Of a DNA stretch of 64,000 nt, positions 21,365-34,469 are shown piece after piece. The translations under genes and the position numbers were made by a program. The notes below the pieces were generated by a model. That model was given only the letters and a program-made list of their open reading frames with translations. It did no database searches and was not told the DNA's origin. Origin of the DNA: Paralithodes platypus (lineage: Eukaryota; Arthropoda; Malacostraca; Decapoda; Lithodidae); assembly GCA_032716605.1 (NCBI GenBank), contig CM064512.1, forward strand, positions 28,396,640-28,460,639, given 5' to 3'. Numbering within the stretch: position 1 is the first letter of the stretch; every line of letters begins with the position of its first letter.

Positions 21365-21912
21365 AATCTGGGTTTATTCACGCGAGCTCTACTGCTATAC
21401 GAAAGAAGACAACACATTCAAAAAATTCCTATGCCTACAAACTCAAGTAGAAGTATATAATATCCATTATATGTCTTCCCAGAATTAATCCAAATCTGTT
21501 CTTCAACTTGTCAAAAACTCTTTCATCATTAGTAAATGCAATTAGCATTTTTACTGTTGCTCTTTCTAGTCTGTCTGTCATTTACCCAAAAAGTATCAAC
21601 AGCTTTACTTCATCCTCTTGCCTTTCACTTTTCCACTCCAAAGGACACCACTGTTACTTCTGTCTATGACTCAAGCTAAACGTATTACTGAAACCTTTGA
21701 TACAAACTATAATGGATTGTTCCAGTACGTTCCTCCTTCTCCACCCCCAGTCTCTGACATATGCCTAGTATATTAACCTCTTCAAACGATGTACTCTCTG
21801 CTTTCCCTGGAAAGAAGTTATAGGGGCCACATTGTATTTCTCCTGTTGTCTTATACAAAATTGTTCTGTGCTGGCTCACATTCAACCTGTCCCAAAGATG
21901 GGTGACTCAACA
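21365..21912 (+). pseudogene. Strongly decayed LINE-A fragment
   Basis: This aligns with 36,200-36,810 of the jockey-like LINE at 36,062-38,254. Shared blocks include TTTATTCACGC, AATCTGTTCTTC, CTCTTTCATCA and CTCACATTCAACCTGTCCCA. Many indels and substitutions leave no open frame. It covers the region after the endonuclease and the first RT motifs. Confidence 0.75.
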
Positions 21913-24900
21913 TTGTTCTGATATGTTGCAACTCTAAACACATTCCTGCAACGTAAGCATGAGTGGACACATGTGTGCGCATGGATACTTGTGTGCGCAA
22001 TAATAGTGTTGACACATAGGACTGCAACACTTACTACACTATCCCTACCGTCTGGACTGTGCGCTAAATGTAAGACATTTTGCATGAATGTTACTGCATT
22101 CCAGCTACGTTAGTTAACGTTTGTTGCACTTTTTGTTGCTATGTATCTCCTTCGTAATTGAAGCTTCTCAGGTTACCTGTCTCTGTGGGTTCTTTAGTTA
22201 TGCATATCTTATTTCTTTGTACAGGGGTAATGTACTCCATGTATCAAACATTATTTGCATGTGTACATTTTGTTTCATCAACTCGGCTATTATTTCTCTC
22301 GAATCTGGCTCTACTCACTATAATACTAAATTACACTAATCAATGTTCTTGCCTTGTCTCAGTACATATTATCTCATCCCTAACGGAGAGTAACATACCT
22401 ACCAATATTAACTATCTTACCCAAGAGTGAATCGATATCCCAGTCTTTCCCAAGCTCAACAAGTACATTCTGGAATGCAATCTATGTTTCTATTATCCTG
22501 CGATTTACATTCCTTCAGCGACTGTGTGTCCACAGATTTTTACGCCAACGGATCTTGCATTTGGCTCTCTTCTAATTTTTAGGGAACACTCATGACAGGC
22601 AACTTTGTCTTATGTCTCCTTCTTGCACATAAAAGTATAAATATAAAATAAATGAAGGATGCTCCGTCTAAATAATGTGGCAATTTGGCAAAATTAAATT
22701 GCAAGCTAACTCATGCAGGGGCCTGTAAGATATATGGGGGAGGTTAAATTGGTCAATAAAGGGGATCGGGTTATATCGATAATATGTTTATTGTATGTTT
22801 CTTATTGGTGAGAATATTCAAATCTGATCTACTGTGTCTCTGTCAGTGAAGCAAATAACATATTTCAGTGTATATTTTAGTTAAAACTAACCGACTGCAA
22901 ATGGTCAATTATGGATATGGAGGGTGGACCCTTTTTTCTACTAAATTGGGGTGAGTCAGAAGCGTACAGGGAGAGATAACCCATATCTGTTACGGTACCC
23001 ACCCGCCATTTCATAGCTCTTTTTAGAGCATTGCAAACAGTTGCGGACAATGTTCTTGGTAAACTGTTAGAAGTGTGGAACAGATTGATATGCAGAACTG
23101 GCCTATCATAGAGGGGATAATGGCAGCATTTGTACAGTACCTCACCCAAGTCGATCTATTGCTTGGAGAGGTTGTGTGTATGATAAGGATTACTTGTTGA
23201 ATGTTATTGTTCTGTTGGAACGGTTGTGGTTATGTGTTGTATGTAAGCATGGTGATCTGGCTAAGAACGACCAGAACATCCACCCAAAAACCCACTAATG
23301 ATTTAATTTATTGGCACACAACCAATATTTTATTGAGAGACAATCGTTGGGGTTCAGTTGTGACCCTTAATTGAGGTAAATTAAAGCCAGACTTCCGCAG
23401 AGAGACAATGTTATCTTTAATATGAAACAAGTTGTTTACACATTAACACATTAATACAGAGCACCAAAACAATTGGTCCTGACTAGTCTAATTGTTCTAA
23501 AATTTAAATTTGAGTTGGCACATGTTAAGTTTGAGTAAATAGATCATGTACAAAAATCACGGATTCATATGTCATGAAGTTATTGATAATTTGTATACTG
23601 CTCTTACAAAGAAATGTAGCTGTAAATTGGATCTGAGTATATAGTGACTGTTATTGGGAGAGTTTGACTGACCCAATCGTTTTATTGGGGCTCTTTCCAA
23701 TTCGCTCTGGGCTACGGATATGGCAACATATATTGAGTAAAATTAGCAGGAAAATAGCCGCCCGGGTGTATGCTTTCCAATAGAAGCCACCGCACCGAAG
23801 GAGTAAATTATGTCACCAACTTTTTCCTAACGCAATGGCATTGGTTGAAATATTATTGAAATATAGCCGATATGCATAAAATCTTTCGGACTATTTGAAA
23901 GTGAGATTGCAAAATGGGTGCTGAGTAAACCTAGTTGCTCTAACCTTTTCTCATAAACTCCGGCCCTAGAGACTCGCCTTACACATTCACCCTTACAAAT
24001 ATTTCAAAACTATACAAATGTTCATTGTTAAAGATTATACGAAGATATATACTTATTACGGCATGTGAATGTCCACATTTGATCAGACGTTTTGACACTT
24101 TCTGAATCCTAGAACTGCTTAAATTAACTAATGATGAACATATAGGCCTACTTGATAAAACATTTATAGCACCACTCGATTCTGTTCAGTATTGCATAAC
24201 TTATGTTCCTGAGTGTATAATCTAAGACAAAAAATAATGGTCTGAAACTTTATAGGACTAAATCGAATGTTCCGTTGTTTTTGTTAACGAGTATATGCAT
24301 TTCGTAGACTGAATTAAACAGTTAGAAGAATCATTCATGTCCTAGAGTATACCGCAAGGGTCATTGTTGTGATCGTATTATTTACAGGAGAGGTAGTATT
24401 GAACAAAAGTAGTTCCTTTTTGTATTAAGTCACGTCTTTTTGTTTTTGTTTTACAGAGACACACTATCTCATTAATAAGAAATTTCTGGGAAAATGTGAT
24501 CTTAATAAATAAAGGTCAATGTTTGTCTGTTTGTCAGTTACACGACCTTTGTTACTAAACTCCTCCCACAGTTTTGGTGCCAGGTGGGAGTGTGGGACAC
24601 CGTTGGAAAGCCCAGGCTTTGGAGATGGTTTTAGGCGAGTTTAGTGGAAATCAGAGACACTTTTGTTTAATAAAATTTTCGGCAGAACTTATGTAGTATA
24701 CGGGAGCGAAAAAAATGCGAAAAAATGGCCGTTTGGGTCAGAAGGAGGCCTTCGATCGAAAAGGTGTAGGGAACGAAAGTTGTTCGCAGCTCCCCAAAAT
24801 GGGGGTACCGATGAGGTCAGATCCAAAATCGGAGGTCATTTAGGGGCCGAAATCGAGGTCGCCGTTTAATGAGGCACAGGGAGGTCGAGGCCGGTGATTA

Positions 24901-25085
24901 TGGTAGTAGTAGTATTGTGATGATTGTGGTAGTAGTGATTGATGATGGTGATTATGGTAGTATAATTTAAACCTGGGCAACGCCGGGTACCCCTCCTAGT
25001 AGAACAATATATGTTAATTTTCCATTTTGCAATGTGTTCGTCATAGTCTGTAACAGTTTGTTAAATATAACCTGTATATATATAT
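21913..25085. other. No gene seen, one small minisatellite
   Basis: About 3.2 kb of AT-rich sequence. At 24,895-24,962 there is a short imperfect repeat of GTAGTAGTGATTGTGGT type. The part at 24,480-24,880 is less AT-rich and contains a 68-codon open frame (24,663-24,869) with no recognisable domain. No splice-consistent gene could be assembled by eye. Confidence 0.5.
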
Positions 25086-26528
25086 TGTTACGTATCTTGA
25101 TCCTCAAGTGGTTAACTTGATGAAACTAGATAGCACAGAGATATAATATATTAAGGTATCAGTCAGCTGAAGGCAAAACGAAAGTAAAATCTAATAACAT
25201 TATTTTCTGTTGTTGCTTCCTTTCCTTTTGGATCTTAGGACTTGGTATCGTTTATTGACTGATACTCTTTAATTATGAAAAAATACTGAAACTAATTAAA
25301 GTCATGTAGTATTTATAAATAATTATTATTTAACCGAAGCTTAGTAGGCTATGGTTATGAACCGAATAAGTTATATCTAAAGAAGGACTATTAATTATAT
25401 ATCAAGTCTTGAAAGATAAATATTAAGGTAAGAATATTTCTGTCTCTTAACCTTTTTGAAATGAATAGATAGTTTTCTTATATCATGTCCTTTTATTTAT
25501 ATTTAATGTAGTTATTATTCTTGGTTCTTGTCTTACGTTAATAGTATTATATTATTATTATCAGGATTAATATCAGTCACATAAAAAGTTAGATATATAT
25601 TTAATAATTAGATAAATGTATTTCTTAACCACGTAACATTGAGGTTTCATTATGAGTAAATTAAGTTACAGGATCGCTTCATAGATTCGATTCAGGTCTC
25701 ACTCAAATAATATGAAAAGCAAAAATAATATTTTGAAGCTAAAAGAATTTTCTTCAGCTTAGGAAATCACTAGAAGTAACATTAAAACAGCCATGTTAGT
25801 CTAAGGCGATATTATTAATATGAGACAATAGTATCACCGTTCTTGTTCTTACCAGCAATGTAAGCTTAATTAATAGAAAATGAAAGAACTCGTAAGTATT
25901 AATATAAAACAATAGTATTACTTTTATCATGACCCAATTACTTAAAGAGTAGCTTTAGTCCACAAGTCAGTCAACTAAAATAGTTAAGTACATAATAGTA
26001 GCGTTAACGTTAATTCCCAATCACATATCTCACTAACCAACATAACGTAAGTGTTTACACCGAACACACTTAACACACACTTATATAATCTGACTGACAG
26101 TCACAATCCCATTATAATACTTCACCCCGTCTTCCTCCAGCTGCAAGTTCACCTTCCCAACTCCAAATGAGACTGATTTGAATGCCCACTACTCGGGTCT
26201 TATATACTATGCAATGATGGTGTAGGAACGAATCAGGAGGCGGGGGATGGTGCGCGCCCCAATCACAGCTCCTCTAGTTGCGTAGCAGGTGCGTGGTCCA
26301 ATGGCGTCTCATGGCGTCGATCATCGTCATAGCGTCGGGTCATCGAAGTAGTTTGCAGGGTCCCATATGACGCACGCAGGTGTGAAGGCTTGTTTGCTGG
26401 TATGCAGACGAGCTGGTTTCCCACTCGCTGGTTCGCTCGCTGGTCTGCTTCGCCACCTGGGTAATTCGGCACTCCTTCAACTCTTAATTCTAACTCATAA
26501 ATAAACACATACAGGGCTCCGTATGTCA
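25086..26528 (-). repeat. 3' LTR, Gypsy copy 3
   Basis: 1,443 bp, from TGTTACGTATC on the plus strand (the LTR's CA end) to TATGTCA at 26,528. It matches 32,254-33,683 closely. The plus-strand TTATATACTATGCAATG near 26,200 corresponds to the promoter TATA region, altered relative to copy 1. Confidence 0.92.
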
Positions 26529-26587
26529 GACCTCCCCCCTAGAAAAGAGTTTAAGGAGTATAGTACATAATATACATAATACATAAT

Positions 26588-26834
26588 CAGATTCACCACC
26601 AGATTGGCAACAGAAAGATTATAATGAGGATATAATAAGGATATCACCCAAAGTGGGCAACGTCTCCAGGTACCACATCAGAACATAGCCGGAACGTAGC
26701 TGGAGCGTTATTCGAACTGCAAGGCATTACCTCACAGCTGAAGGCTTGATAGCGCACTACTAAAGCATGATATTTACCTCGCTACAAGGGAGAGCTAATT
26801 GCCAAATTCCTCTCATTAGGTAATCTTACTGCTG
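26588..26834 (-). pseudogene. Decayed second RT fragment, copy 3
   Basis: This is the counterpart of 8,470-8,711: on the minus strand it aligns with the RT gene but is full of indels. It lies between RNase H and the polypurine tract, beside the MITE. Confidence 0.8.
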
Positions 26835-26866
26835 TATGAGGCCAACCTGGTAAATGCAATCTTTAA

Positions 26867-27346
26867 CACCTTAAGAGCGGCCTATGCGGTTTATTTATAT
26901 GTACCGCCCAGCGGGGTGTTTTTAGCCAAAATAGGGCTGTTTACGTGATCATTTTCATGCCTAAATAAGACCCAGAACGTAAAACAAGTATCTATCCCTG
27001 AAAGGGCATAAACAGAGCTTTCGAATGACATCATAACGATCCTTTTATGATGGCTAGTTTTCTTGCAATAACCGTGCAACGTGAGTGCAAAAAGCATGTA
27101 ATTAGCCACTTTCCCGATACAATTCCTTATATAGCGAATGAGAGAGGGAGGAGGGAGCTGGGATTCGTGTCAGTATGTTCGCCGCGGTGGTCTGGAGCAG
27201 TCATACGCTCGCTACTCTCCTGCCACCACTTGTCTCTCTCTCTCAGCAACATTACGTGCTGAAATTGCCACTCGACCTATGTCGAGCGCCGCCACATAGT
27301 CCAGCTTTATTTAACTCGACTTATGTTGCTCGCCGCTAATTAAGGG
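26867..27346 (-). mobile_element. piggyBac-type MITE, 480 bp, second copy
   Basis: It is flanked by TTAA at 26,863-26,866 and 27,347-27,350. It is homologous to 3,738-4,209 and lies in the same orientation relative to its Gypsy host, but at a different site, just after the RNase H core. The ends read CACCTTAAGAGCGGC and (complement) CCCTTAATTAGCGGC, which makes the imperfect inverted repeats clear. Confidence 0.87.
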
Positions 27347-27350
27347 TTAA

Positions 27351-27893
27351 TAGATAGGAATCGGCTAGCACGTTCTGGACCCCCTTAATATGTTTAATAT
27401 CCAGGGAGTATTCCTGCAGCAACAAACTCCACCTGGTCAGTCGTTGGTTTTTAATTTGGAACTTATGCAAACATTTTAAGGGGTGATGGTCAGTATACAC
27501 AGTGATGGCACCAGAGGCAGATTGCACATAGACAGCAAAGTATTGAAGGGATAAAATTAATGCTATCAGCTCCTTCTCAATGACTGAATAGTTACATTGA
27601 GCAGAATTTATTTTTTTACTAAAATAGCACACAGGATGCAATACTTCACAGTCGTCTTCCTGTAGCAATACTGCACCAATCCCGGTATTGCTCGCATCCA
27701 CTGCTAGGGAGAAAGATCTGTTAAAATCAGGAGCTCGGAGTACAGGATAATTTGATAAAATATATTTGGTAGCATTAAAGGCCTCCTCACATTCGGAGGA
27801 CCACTCAAACTTCACATCCTTACGGAGAAGATCTATCAGGGGAGGTGTTAACCTAGAAAAGTTTAAGATGAAACGCCTATAATAACCAATCAT
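27351..27893 (-). pseudogene. pol: RT thumb and RNase H, Gypsy copy 3
   Basis: This starts right after the stop at 27,897-27,899 with MIGYYRRF and continues to the RNase H blocks AVDASNTGIGAVLL, VIEKELIALILSL and VYTDHHPLKCL. The end NVLADS is cut by the MITE, which replaces the last residues. The frame between RT and RNase H is intact here, unlike copy 1. Confidence 0.85.
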
Positions 27894-27899
27894 TCCTAG

Positions 27900-29024
27900 T
27901 TATCTTTGGATATGTTTCTTAGTGCTAGGAGTTGGGAATTCTAGAATAGACTCTACCTTTGCTTGAGGAGGTGCAACCTGCCCCTGACCTACCATATATC
28001 CTAGATACTGGACCGTACTCTTTACAAAGGTGCATTTCTTAAGATTAACCACCAGATTGGCATCAGCAAGCTTTAAGAACAGCAATCTAAGTTGGTAAAG
28101 ATGCTCCTCCCATGACTGTGATAAGATAAGAATATCATTGATGTAGACAACGCATCCAGGTACCTCTTCAGTCACCAAATTCATGAGGCGCTGGAATGTA
28201 GCTGGAGCGTTTTTCAAGCCATAGGGCATTACGTTACAGCAGATGGCTTGATTATTGACTACAAAGCATGATATTTCCCTCGCTCTAGGGGTGAGAGCTA
28301 CTTGCCAATATCCCTTCATTAAGTCAATCTTGCTGATATAGGTGGCTGTACCAATCTGGTCAATGCAGTCGTCGATCCGTGGCAGTGGGTAGGTATCGTT
28401 CTTTGTGACAGCATTAACTTGCCTATAGTCCATACATAACCTATGGCTCCCGTCTGGCTTTGGCACAAGTATGACCGGACTACTCCACTGGCTTAAGGCC
28501 CTAGTGATCAGCTCGTTTGACAACATGAAGTCAAGCTCGACCTGCAGTATACTCCTGCGTTGTGGTGAGACACGGTAGGGGGATAGTTTAATGGGTGTTG
28601 CATGCCCTACGTCGATGTCGTGCATGGCCAAAGAAGTGAGCCCTGGAGTATCATGGAACACACTGGGAGACTGAGATAAAACAGAGATTAGTTGGTTCGC
28701 TTGATCAGAGGGAAGATGACATATTTTAGATGGTAATTCCCCCCAAGCTACCGAGTTATACATAAAGTTGGATAGGCTACATGACAAGTCAAAGTCTGCA
28801 TGGATACCTTCAGGCTCTGGAACAGTCTGTTGCGGGTCAGTAAGAGAACTGAAGACTTCGTCCGCACCAGGCTGTCCACAGGTCCTGACATTCACTGCCA
28901 CAGTGGGAGAATCTGGAGGAGATGAATTAGGGGACCTATGGTAGGGTGAACTTGGCAGATAAAGGTTGGCCAAAAAGGGGGAGCAGGACCAAAACCTCAT
29001 CACCGGGCTGAAACTCCCTCTCAC
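27900..29024 (-). pseudogene. pol: Reverse transcriptase, Gypsy copy 3
   Basis: It has the Gypsy RT blocks SSPVILVPKPDGSHRLCMDYR, KIDLMKGYWQVAL, VMPYGLKNAPATFQRLM and a catalytic box reading YIND. In the catalytic box an Asp of YIDD is changed to Asn, which should inactivate the enzyme. The frame is separated from integrase by the deletion near 28,946. Confidence 0.87.
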
Positions 29025-29415
29025 GGGCTTTTATGTCATACCAGTTCTTCATGGAGCTTTTAGCCACTGTCAAGTTTTGAGCTGCAAACTCACATGAGGA
29101 TCTCAGCCAGGTTTTGAAATCTGAAACATACTTGAGGAGGTTTTGGTTCCCCTCCTGGCCAACTAGGCTATCCTGCAATAGTTGCAAAGGACCTCTTACC
29201 TGGTGACCGAAAACTAGCTCATTAGGGGAAAAACCCAGGGATTCAGTTGGAACCTCACGAGTAGCAAATAAAAGAAAAGGTACCCCCTTATCCCACTCAA
29301 CTCCGGTCTCTGTACAATATTTACGCAATATGGCTTTCAAAGTTTGATGAAACCGTTCGAGAACCCCTTGACTCTCTGGGTGGTAGGTGCTCGACTTAAC
29401 ATGCTCGATACCCAA
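28936..29415 (-). pseudogene. pol: Integrase C-terminal half, Gypsy copy 3
   Basis: It contains the end of the catalytic core (STYHPESQGVLERFHQTLK with the third acidic residue) and the following helical region. About 105 bases that encode the GPY/F-like module in copy 1 are missing at 28,945. A frameshift near 29,418 separates it from the first half. Confidence 0.82.
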
Positions 29416-29420
29416 CTCCT

Positions 29421-30026
29421 TCAGGGACTGCTGAAAAATGTTTTAGAGGTAAAATTAGTTCCTTGATCACTTTGCACCTCATGGGGGAAACCCATTCTGG
29501 TGAAGAATTTGAGCAGTTCCGTGATGACAGTTGGAGCAGAGGTAGTCCTTAAGGGTATAGCCTCTGGGTAGCGAGTTGCCATGTCCATAATAGTTAATAA
29601 ATAAATGTTACCTTGGGAAGTCTTAGGCAATGGGCCTACAATGTCCACTACCACCCGAGTAAAAGGATTCTCAAAGACGGGCAAGGGCACCAGAGGATGT
29701 ACAGGCACCTTCTGATTGGGTTTTCCTGTCATCTGGCAGGTGTGACACACTCTACAAAACTCCACTACTTCTGCACGCATTCGTAGCCAGTGAAAGTGGG
29801 CTCTGATTCTGTCTAGAGTATTTCTCACACCTAGGTGCCCTGCCAATGGTATACAATGTGCCATTTCCAAGATATCTCTACGACAAGGTTTGGGGACTAC
29901 TACTTGATGGACGTCCCAGGCCCCGTCATCGATTGGTCTATGTGGCTGTCTCCATCTACGCCACAATACTCCTCCTTTGAGGTAGAAACATTCACCACCC
30001 TCCTTCTCACATTCCTCTTCACTCAC
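29421..30026 (-). pseudogene. pol: Integrase N-terminal half, Gypsy copy 3
   Basis: It has the HHCC zinc domain (MAHCIPLAGHLGV, then CRVCHTC) and the core start (VVVDIVGPLPKTSQG, then VQSDQGTNFTS), giving the first two catalytic Asp residues. A GSGVAR-like linker separates it from the protease frame. Confidence 0.85.
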
Positions 30027-30050
30027 GGCCCTGGCAGCTAACTCCTTGCA

Positions 30051-30731
30051 TTATCTATCATCTCTCTGTAGCTCTACCAGGCCACTAGGACAATCTGGAG
30101 GAGTTTCATGGTCATCGTTAGGGTCAAGATGAGCCATAAAGGTGTCAGATAAATCCACCTCAGTCACATCATCAGGCACAGTTGGAGCGTCATTCACACT
30201 CTCATCATCCCTTTCATAAACTCTTACAATCGGTACATTTCTGTCTGAGGGAACTGCTACTTGAGACATTAAACGTGTGACAGCACACACAGGGAAAACT
30301 GTTGGCATCTCCTTTTCGAGCTCACCGGTTAGTGGCTCGTTAACAGGGGAAAGTGACAAAATGGGGTCTGGTTGGACCTTCTCACCTGCTACATCATTCC
30401 CCAAAAGGAGTGTTACCCCGGGCACAGGGATATCTTGGGACCTACACAAAGCTATGGTGGTCTCACCCTGTAGTAACTCACATTCAATTTCGCCTTTTAC
30501 CAAGTAAGCATAAAATTGGCCTCCAGCACCTCTCATTATAACTGGTTCGCCAGGTGGGCACTCCGTGTAAGGATTCACCATGAGGGTGCTAGTAGAACCT
30601 GTGTCTCTCAGAATGTTTACCTCATGCATGCAACCATTTAATCTCACGTTGCCAGATGAAATAAAGGGATGGTAACTGTCCTGCACTGATGGTGAAATTA
30701 GTATTGGCTTAACCCTAGTGGGTTGCACCAC
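30051..30731 (-). pseudogene. pol: Aspartic protease region, Gypsy copy 3
   Basis: LRDTGSTSTLMV is the protease active-site block, and VTLLLGNDVAGEKV resembles the second flap region. A long acidic linker (ERDDESVNDAPTVPDDVTEV) follows, as in copy 1. Confidence 0.82.
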
Positions 30732-30767
30732 GCATACTACCTAGTCACCCTGTCTAGATGGTTTACG

Positions 30768-31147
30768 TTAGCTGCTAGGTACTCCTTTTGTCGGGAGTCC
30801 TGTATTAAAGGAACTTTTGGTGCTAGGTACTCCTTCTGTCGGGAGTCCTGCATTAAAGGAACTTTTGGTGCTAGGTACTCCTTCTGTCGGGAGTCCTGCA
30901 TTAAAGGAACATATGGAGTTTGAGATACGGCGGCAACTGTCTGCCCCGATCTCTCGGTTCTCTCCTTGGCCCAGCAGTGATAAGCTTGGTGGCCTCTCTT
31001 GCCACAAAAAGCACATACTTTAGGGGATACGGGAACGTTCCCTCTTTGAGCATTACTATTACTTTGGGCCCCACCTCTGTTACCATTGCCCTGAGTCGCA
31101 TTTTTAGTTGGGGGAACAATTCTATTTTGGCTAGCTGGGGAAGACGT
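30768..31147 (-). pseudogene. gag: Nucleocapsid knuckle and linker repeats, Gypsy copy 3
   Basis: This is the region of the CCHC knuckle, followed by a 48 bp tandem repeat encoding a 16-residue unit (PLMQDSRQKEYLAPKV type). There are at least three units here, against two in copies 1 and 2. Indels put the knuckle and the repeats in different frames, and the first knuckle codon differs (TGT-GCT-TTT context near 31,012). Confidence 0.72.
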
Positions 31148-32165
31148 TACAGGCTTGTGACTGTGGGTCTGTCAGATTTGTGATTGGGATACTTAGAATT
31201 AGAACTAGAATTATCGTAGGGCTTCTTTCCACAAAATTTGTTGCTGAGCACATATGTGTCAGCCATGTCAGCGGCGTCGGCAAGACAATCTACCTTTTTC
31301 CCTCTCAAATGATAGGCTACAGAAGAATCAATTTTCCATAGGAAATTTTCTAACAGGACCAACTCCTTCAGATCGTTGTAGCTTGTGACTTACTTACTCT
31401 TGACCCAATGATTGAAAGTTTTAGTCATGGTCCTGGCAAATACCTTATGGGTTTCTTCTACTTTCTTCTGGTTTTTACGGAAAGATTGCCTGTAAGCCTC
31501 AGGCTGTAATTGATAGATTTTTATGATAGCTTCTTTGAGATTGTCATAATCCTGTCTAACCTCTGCTACTTTTGACAAATACGTGGCTCGAGCCTGCCCT
31601 GTCAAAACGGTTTGTAACATAAAAGGCCATTGATCTCTTGTCCACCTCATACCTCCAGCAACTTCCTCAAACAAAACAAAGAAATCCTGCACATTATCCT
31701 CAGTGAAAGGTGGAATGACACTGGTCACAGTCAATCCCAGAGGGGGAGCAATTAAGGGAGCTTAATTTTGTATTGACATTTAGTTGAGCTATACGATACT
31801 GACATTGATATTGTTCGGTCGTTGCTCTGGCTTGTTCGGCATTTATTCTGGCTTGTTCGGTCTTTATTCTGGCTAGTTCTAGTTCGAATAATTGATCAAC
31901 GGTAAAACCAGGTGGTGATGGATCATCAAGTTGGCTAGGTTTACTCGGGATCCCACCAACTGCTCCGTCACCCTCCTCGCCTTCTACAGGGAACAGGTGG
32001 GTTTTTATGGTCTGAGCCACCTCTACTTTGGACATGTTTGAGACAGTTAACTAGAGATGTGAGGCAAGCACTTTCAGTTCGGATTTTGACAGACGGTCAA
32101 TATCAGGGCTGTGGGTTCTGATTCTATGAAAACCCGAGCATCTTCGTAATTAATTATATCAGGCA
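31147..32165 (-). pseudogene. gag: Gag capsid region, Gypsy copy 3
   Basis: Three frames cover Gag: 31,700-32,165 (N-terminal charged repeats, start ATG near 32,165), 31,390-31,734 (capsid, VQDFFVLFEEVAGGMRWTR, then the SCAN-like start) and 31,147-31,362 (LENFLWKIDSSVAYHL, then ADMADTYVLSNKF). A stop at 31,388 and shifts near 31,365 and 31,720 break it. Confidence 0.82.
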
Positions 32166-32253
32166 TGATTAATATTTGATTTTTAAGTAGTGAAACGGTA
32201 ATGAAACTGAGTGAAACTGTATGAAACTAATCCTGGCGAGGTCGCCACTCTTC

Positions 32254-33683
32254 TGTTACGTATCTTGATCCTCAAGTGGTTAACTTGATGAATCTAGATA
32301 GCACAGAAATATATATTAAGGTATCAGTCAGCTGAAGGCAAAACGAAAGTAAAATCTAATAAAAAAAAATTATGTTGTTGCTTCCTTTCCTTTTGGATCT
32401 TAGGACTTGGTATCCTTTATTGACTGATACTCTTTAATTTTGAAAAATACTGAATCTAATTAAAGTCATGTAGTATTTATAAAGAATTATTATTTAACCG
32501 AAGCTTAGTAGGCTATGGTTATGAACCGAATAAGTTATATCTAAAGAAGGACTATTAATTATATATCAAGTCTTGAAAGATAAATATTAAGGTAAGAATA
32601 TTTCTGTCTCTTACCCTTTTTTAAATGAATAGATAGTTTTCTTATATCATGTCCTTTTATTTATATTTAATGTAGTTATTATTCTTGGTTCTTGTCTTAC
32701 GTTAATAGTATTATATTATTATTATCAGGATTAATATCAAAGTCACATAAAAAGTTAGATATATATTTAATAATTAGATAAATGTATTTCTTAACCACGT
32801 AGCATTGAGGTTTGATTATGAGTAAATTTAGTTACAGGATCGCTTCATAGATTCGATTCAGGTCTCACTCAAATAATATGAAAAGCAAAAATAATATTTT
32901 GAAGCTAAACAAAATTTCTTCAGCTTAGGAAATCACTAGAAGTAACATTAAAACAGCCATGTTAGTATTACTAATATGAAACTATAGTATCACCGTTCTT
33001 GTTCTTACCAGCAATGTAAGCTTAATTAAAAGAAAATGAAAGAACTCGTAAGTATTAATATAAAACAATAGTATTACTTTTATCATAACCCAATTACTTA
33101 AAGAGTAGCTTTAGTCCACAAGTCAGTCAACTAAAATAGTTAAGTACATAATAGTAGCGTTAACGTTAATTCCCAATCACATATCTCACTAACCAACATA
33201 ACGTAAGTGTTTACACCGAACACACTTAACACACACTTATATAATCTGACTGACAGTCACAATCCCATTATAATACTTCACCCCGTCTTCCTCCAGCTGC
33301 AAGTTCACCTTCCCAACTCCAAATGAGACTGATTTGAATGCCCACTACTCGGGTCTTATATACTATGCAATGATGGTGTAGGAACGAATCAGGAGGCGGG
33401 GGATGGTGCGCGCCCCAATCACAGCTCCTCTAGTTGCATAGCAGGTGAGTGGTCCAATGGCGTCTCATGGCGTCGATCATCGTCATAGCGTCGGGTCATC
33501 GAAGTAGTTTGCAGGGTCCCATATGACGCACACAGATGTGAAGGCTTGTTTGCTGGTATGCAGACGAGCTGGTTTCCCACTCGCTGGTTTGCTCGCTGGT
33601 CTGCTTCGCCGCCTGGGTAATTCGGCACTCCTTCAACTCTTATTCTAACTCTTAAATAAACACATACTGGGCTCCATATGTCA
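32254..33683 (-). repeat. 5' LTR, Gypsy copy 3
   Basis: 1,430 bp. On the minus strand it starts TGACATATGGAGCCC and ends ATACGTAACA. The primer-binding site (TGGCGACCTCGCCAGGATT on the minus strand) follows at about 32,230-32,248. It differs from its partner LTR by small indels and scattered substitutions. Confidence 0.92.

Positions 33684-33721
<38 letters not shown>
33684..33721. repeat. (TA)n tract at the Gypsy insertion site
   Basis: An uninterrupted TA run abuts the 5' LTR. A matching TATATATAT lies at the other end (25,075-25,085), consistent with insertion into a TA tract. Confidence 0.9.
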
Positions 33722-33724
<3 letters not shown>

Positions 33725-34469
33725 GAGGCTGTAGGCACCACCCTTGTGCTCATAGAATGTTTTAAAAATGTTTGCCTAGCATAAACTTTCAACACACGTT
33801 TCCACAATAGAAAGTTACATACATTAACGGATTACATCGAAAACACAGATCCTTAACACGCAGTCCGAACTTATTATAATAATTAACAGGTACTAATGAG
33901 TAGAATTGTATAGGCTGAAGAAGAATAACAAACCAAGTTAATTTATTGTTTTATACCCTGTTCCAAATATGTAGGCCATAAATCGTGAAACTCAACCTCT
34001 GTAACTGATAAAGGGTTAAAGCAAATGGGCTGTAAATTTCCACACCTCTTCTTCGGCTGAGCCATTCCAATTGGTAGAAATATTAGCTCATTTACCCAAG
34101 GTGTTTCCGATTTATAAAGTTTATTGTTCAAAAGTTTGGCCTACGTACTTGGAACATAGAATAGTTCACTAACAATGTACCACAAACCTTCATATTTGAC
34201 AGTAAAGCTCCAAGGGTAGTCAAAGAAAAAGACAAAATACAATAAGGATGCTTCCAGCAAAAAAAATATAGGTTTTCAATACCTATAGTCTGACAACTGC
34301 AGTAAGTTCCTTAATGGCCACACAGACAAGGTATATGCCTTATGTCTATTTGAGTGAGCGAGAGAGAGTACATACCAATATACGACCCTCATGTTTTCCC
34401 ATCATCAGGGCCATTATAACTTTACCCCTTCCAACTATACATCCCACACATTAGTCAGAGGCATGCTGT
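33722..34469. other. No gene seen
   Basis: AT-rich sequence without a recognisable frame or repeat between the LTR element and the minisatellite. Confidence 0.5.

Larger units (their letters stand above)
25086..33683 (-). mobile_element. Ty3/Gypsy LTR retrotransposon copy 3, Gmr1-type order
   Basis: An 8.6 kb element on the minus strand. The 5' LTR is 32,254-33,683 and the 3' LTR is 25,086-26,528. The internal order matches copy 1: Gag, knuckle, protease, integrase, RT, RNase H, fossil RT, polypurine tract. It is broken by frameshifts, a stop in RT (27,897-27,899, where copy 1 has Tyr), loss of about 105 bases covering the integrase GPY/F module, and a 480 bp MITE after RNase H. Both ends abut (TA)n tracts. 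Confidence 0.92.

Noticed and set aside
24480..25010. Possible gene or known repeat in the less AT-rich patch before Gypsy copy 3
   Set aside because: No domain, no inverted repeats and no second copy in the window. Only a short GTAGTAGTGATT repeat is certain.
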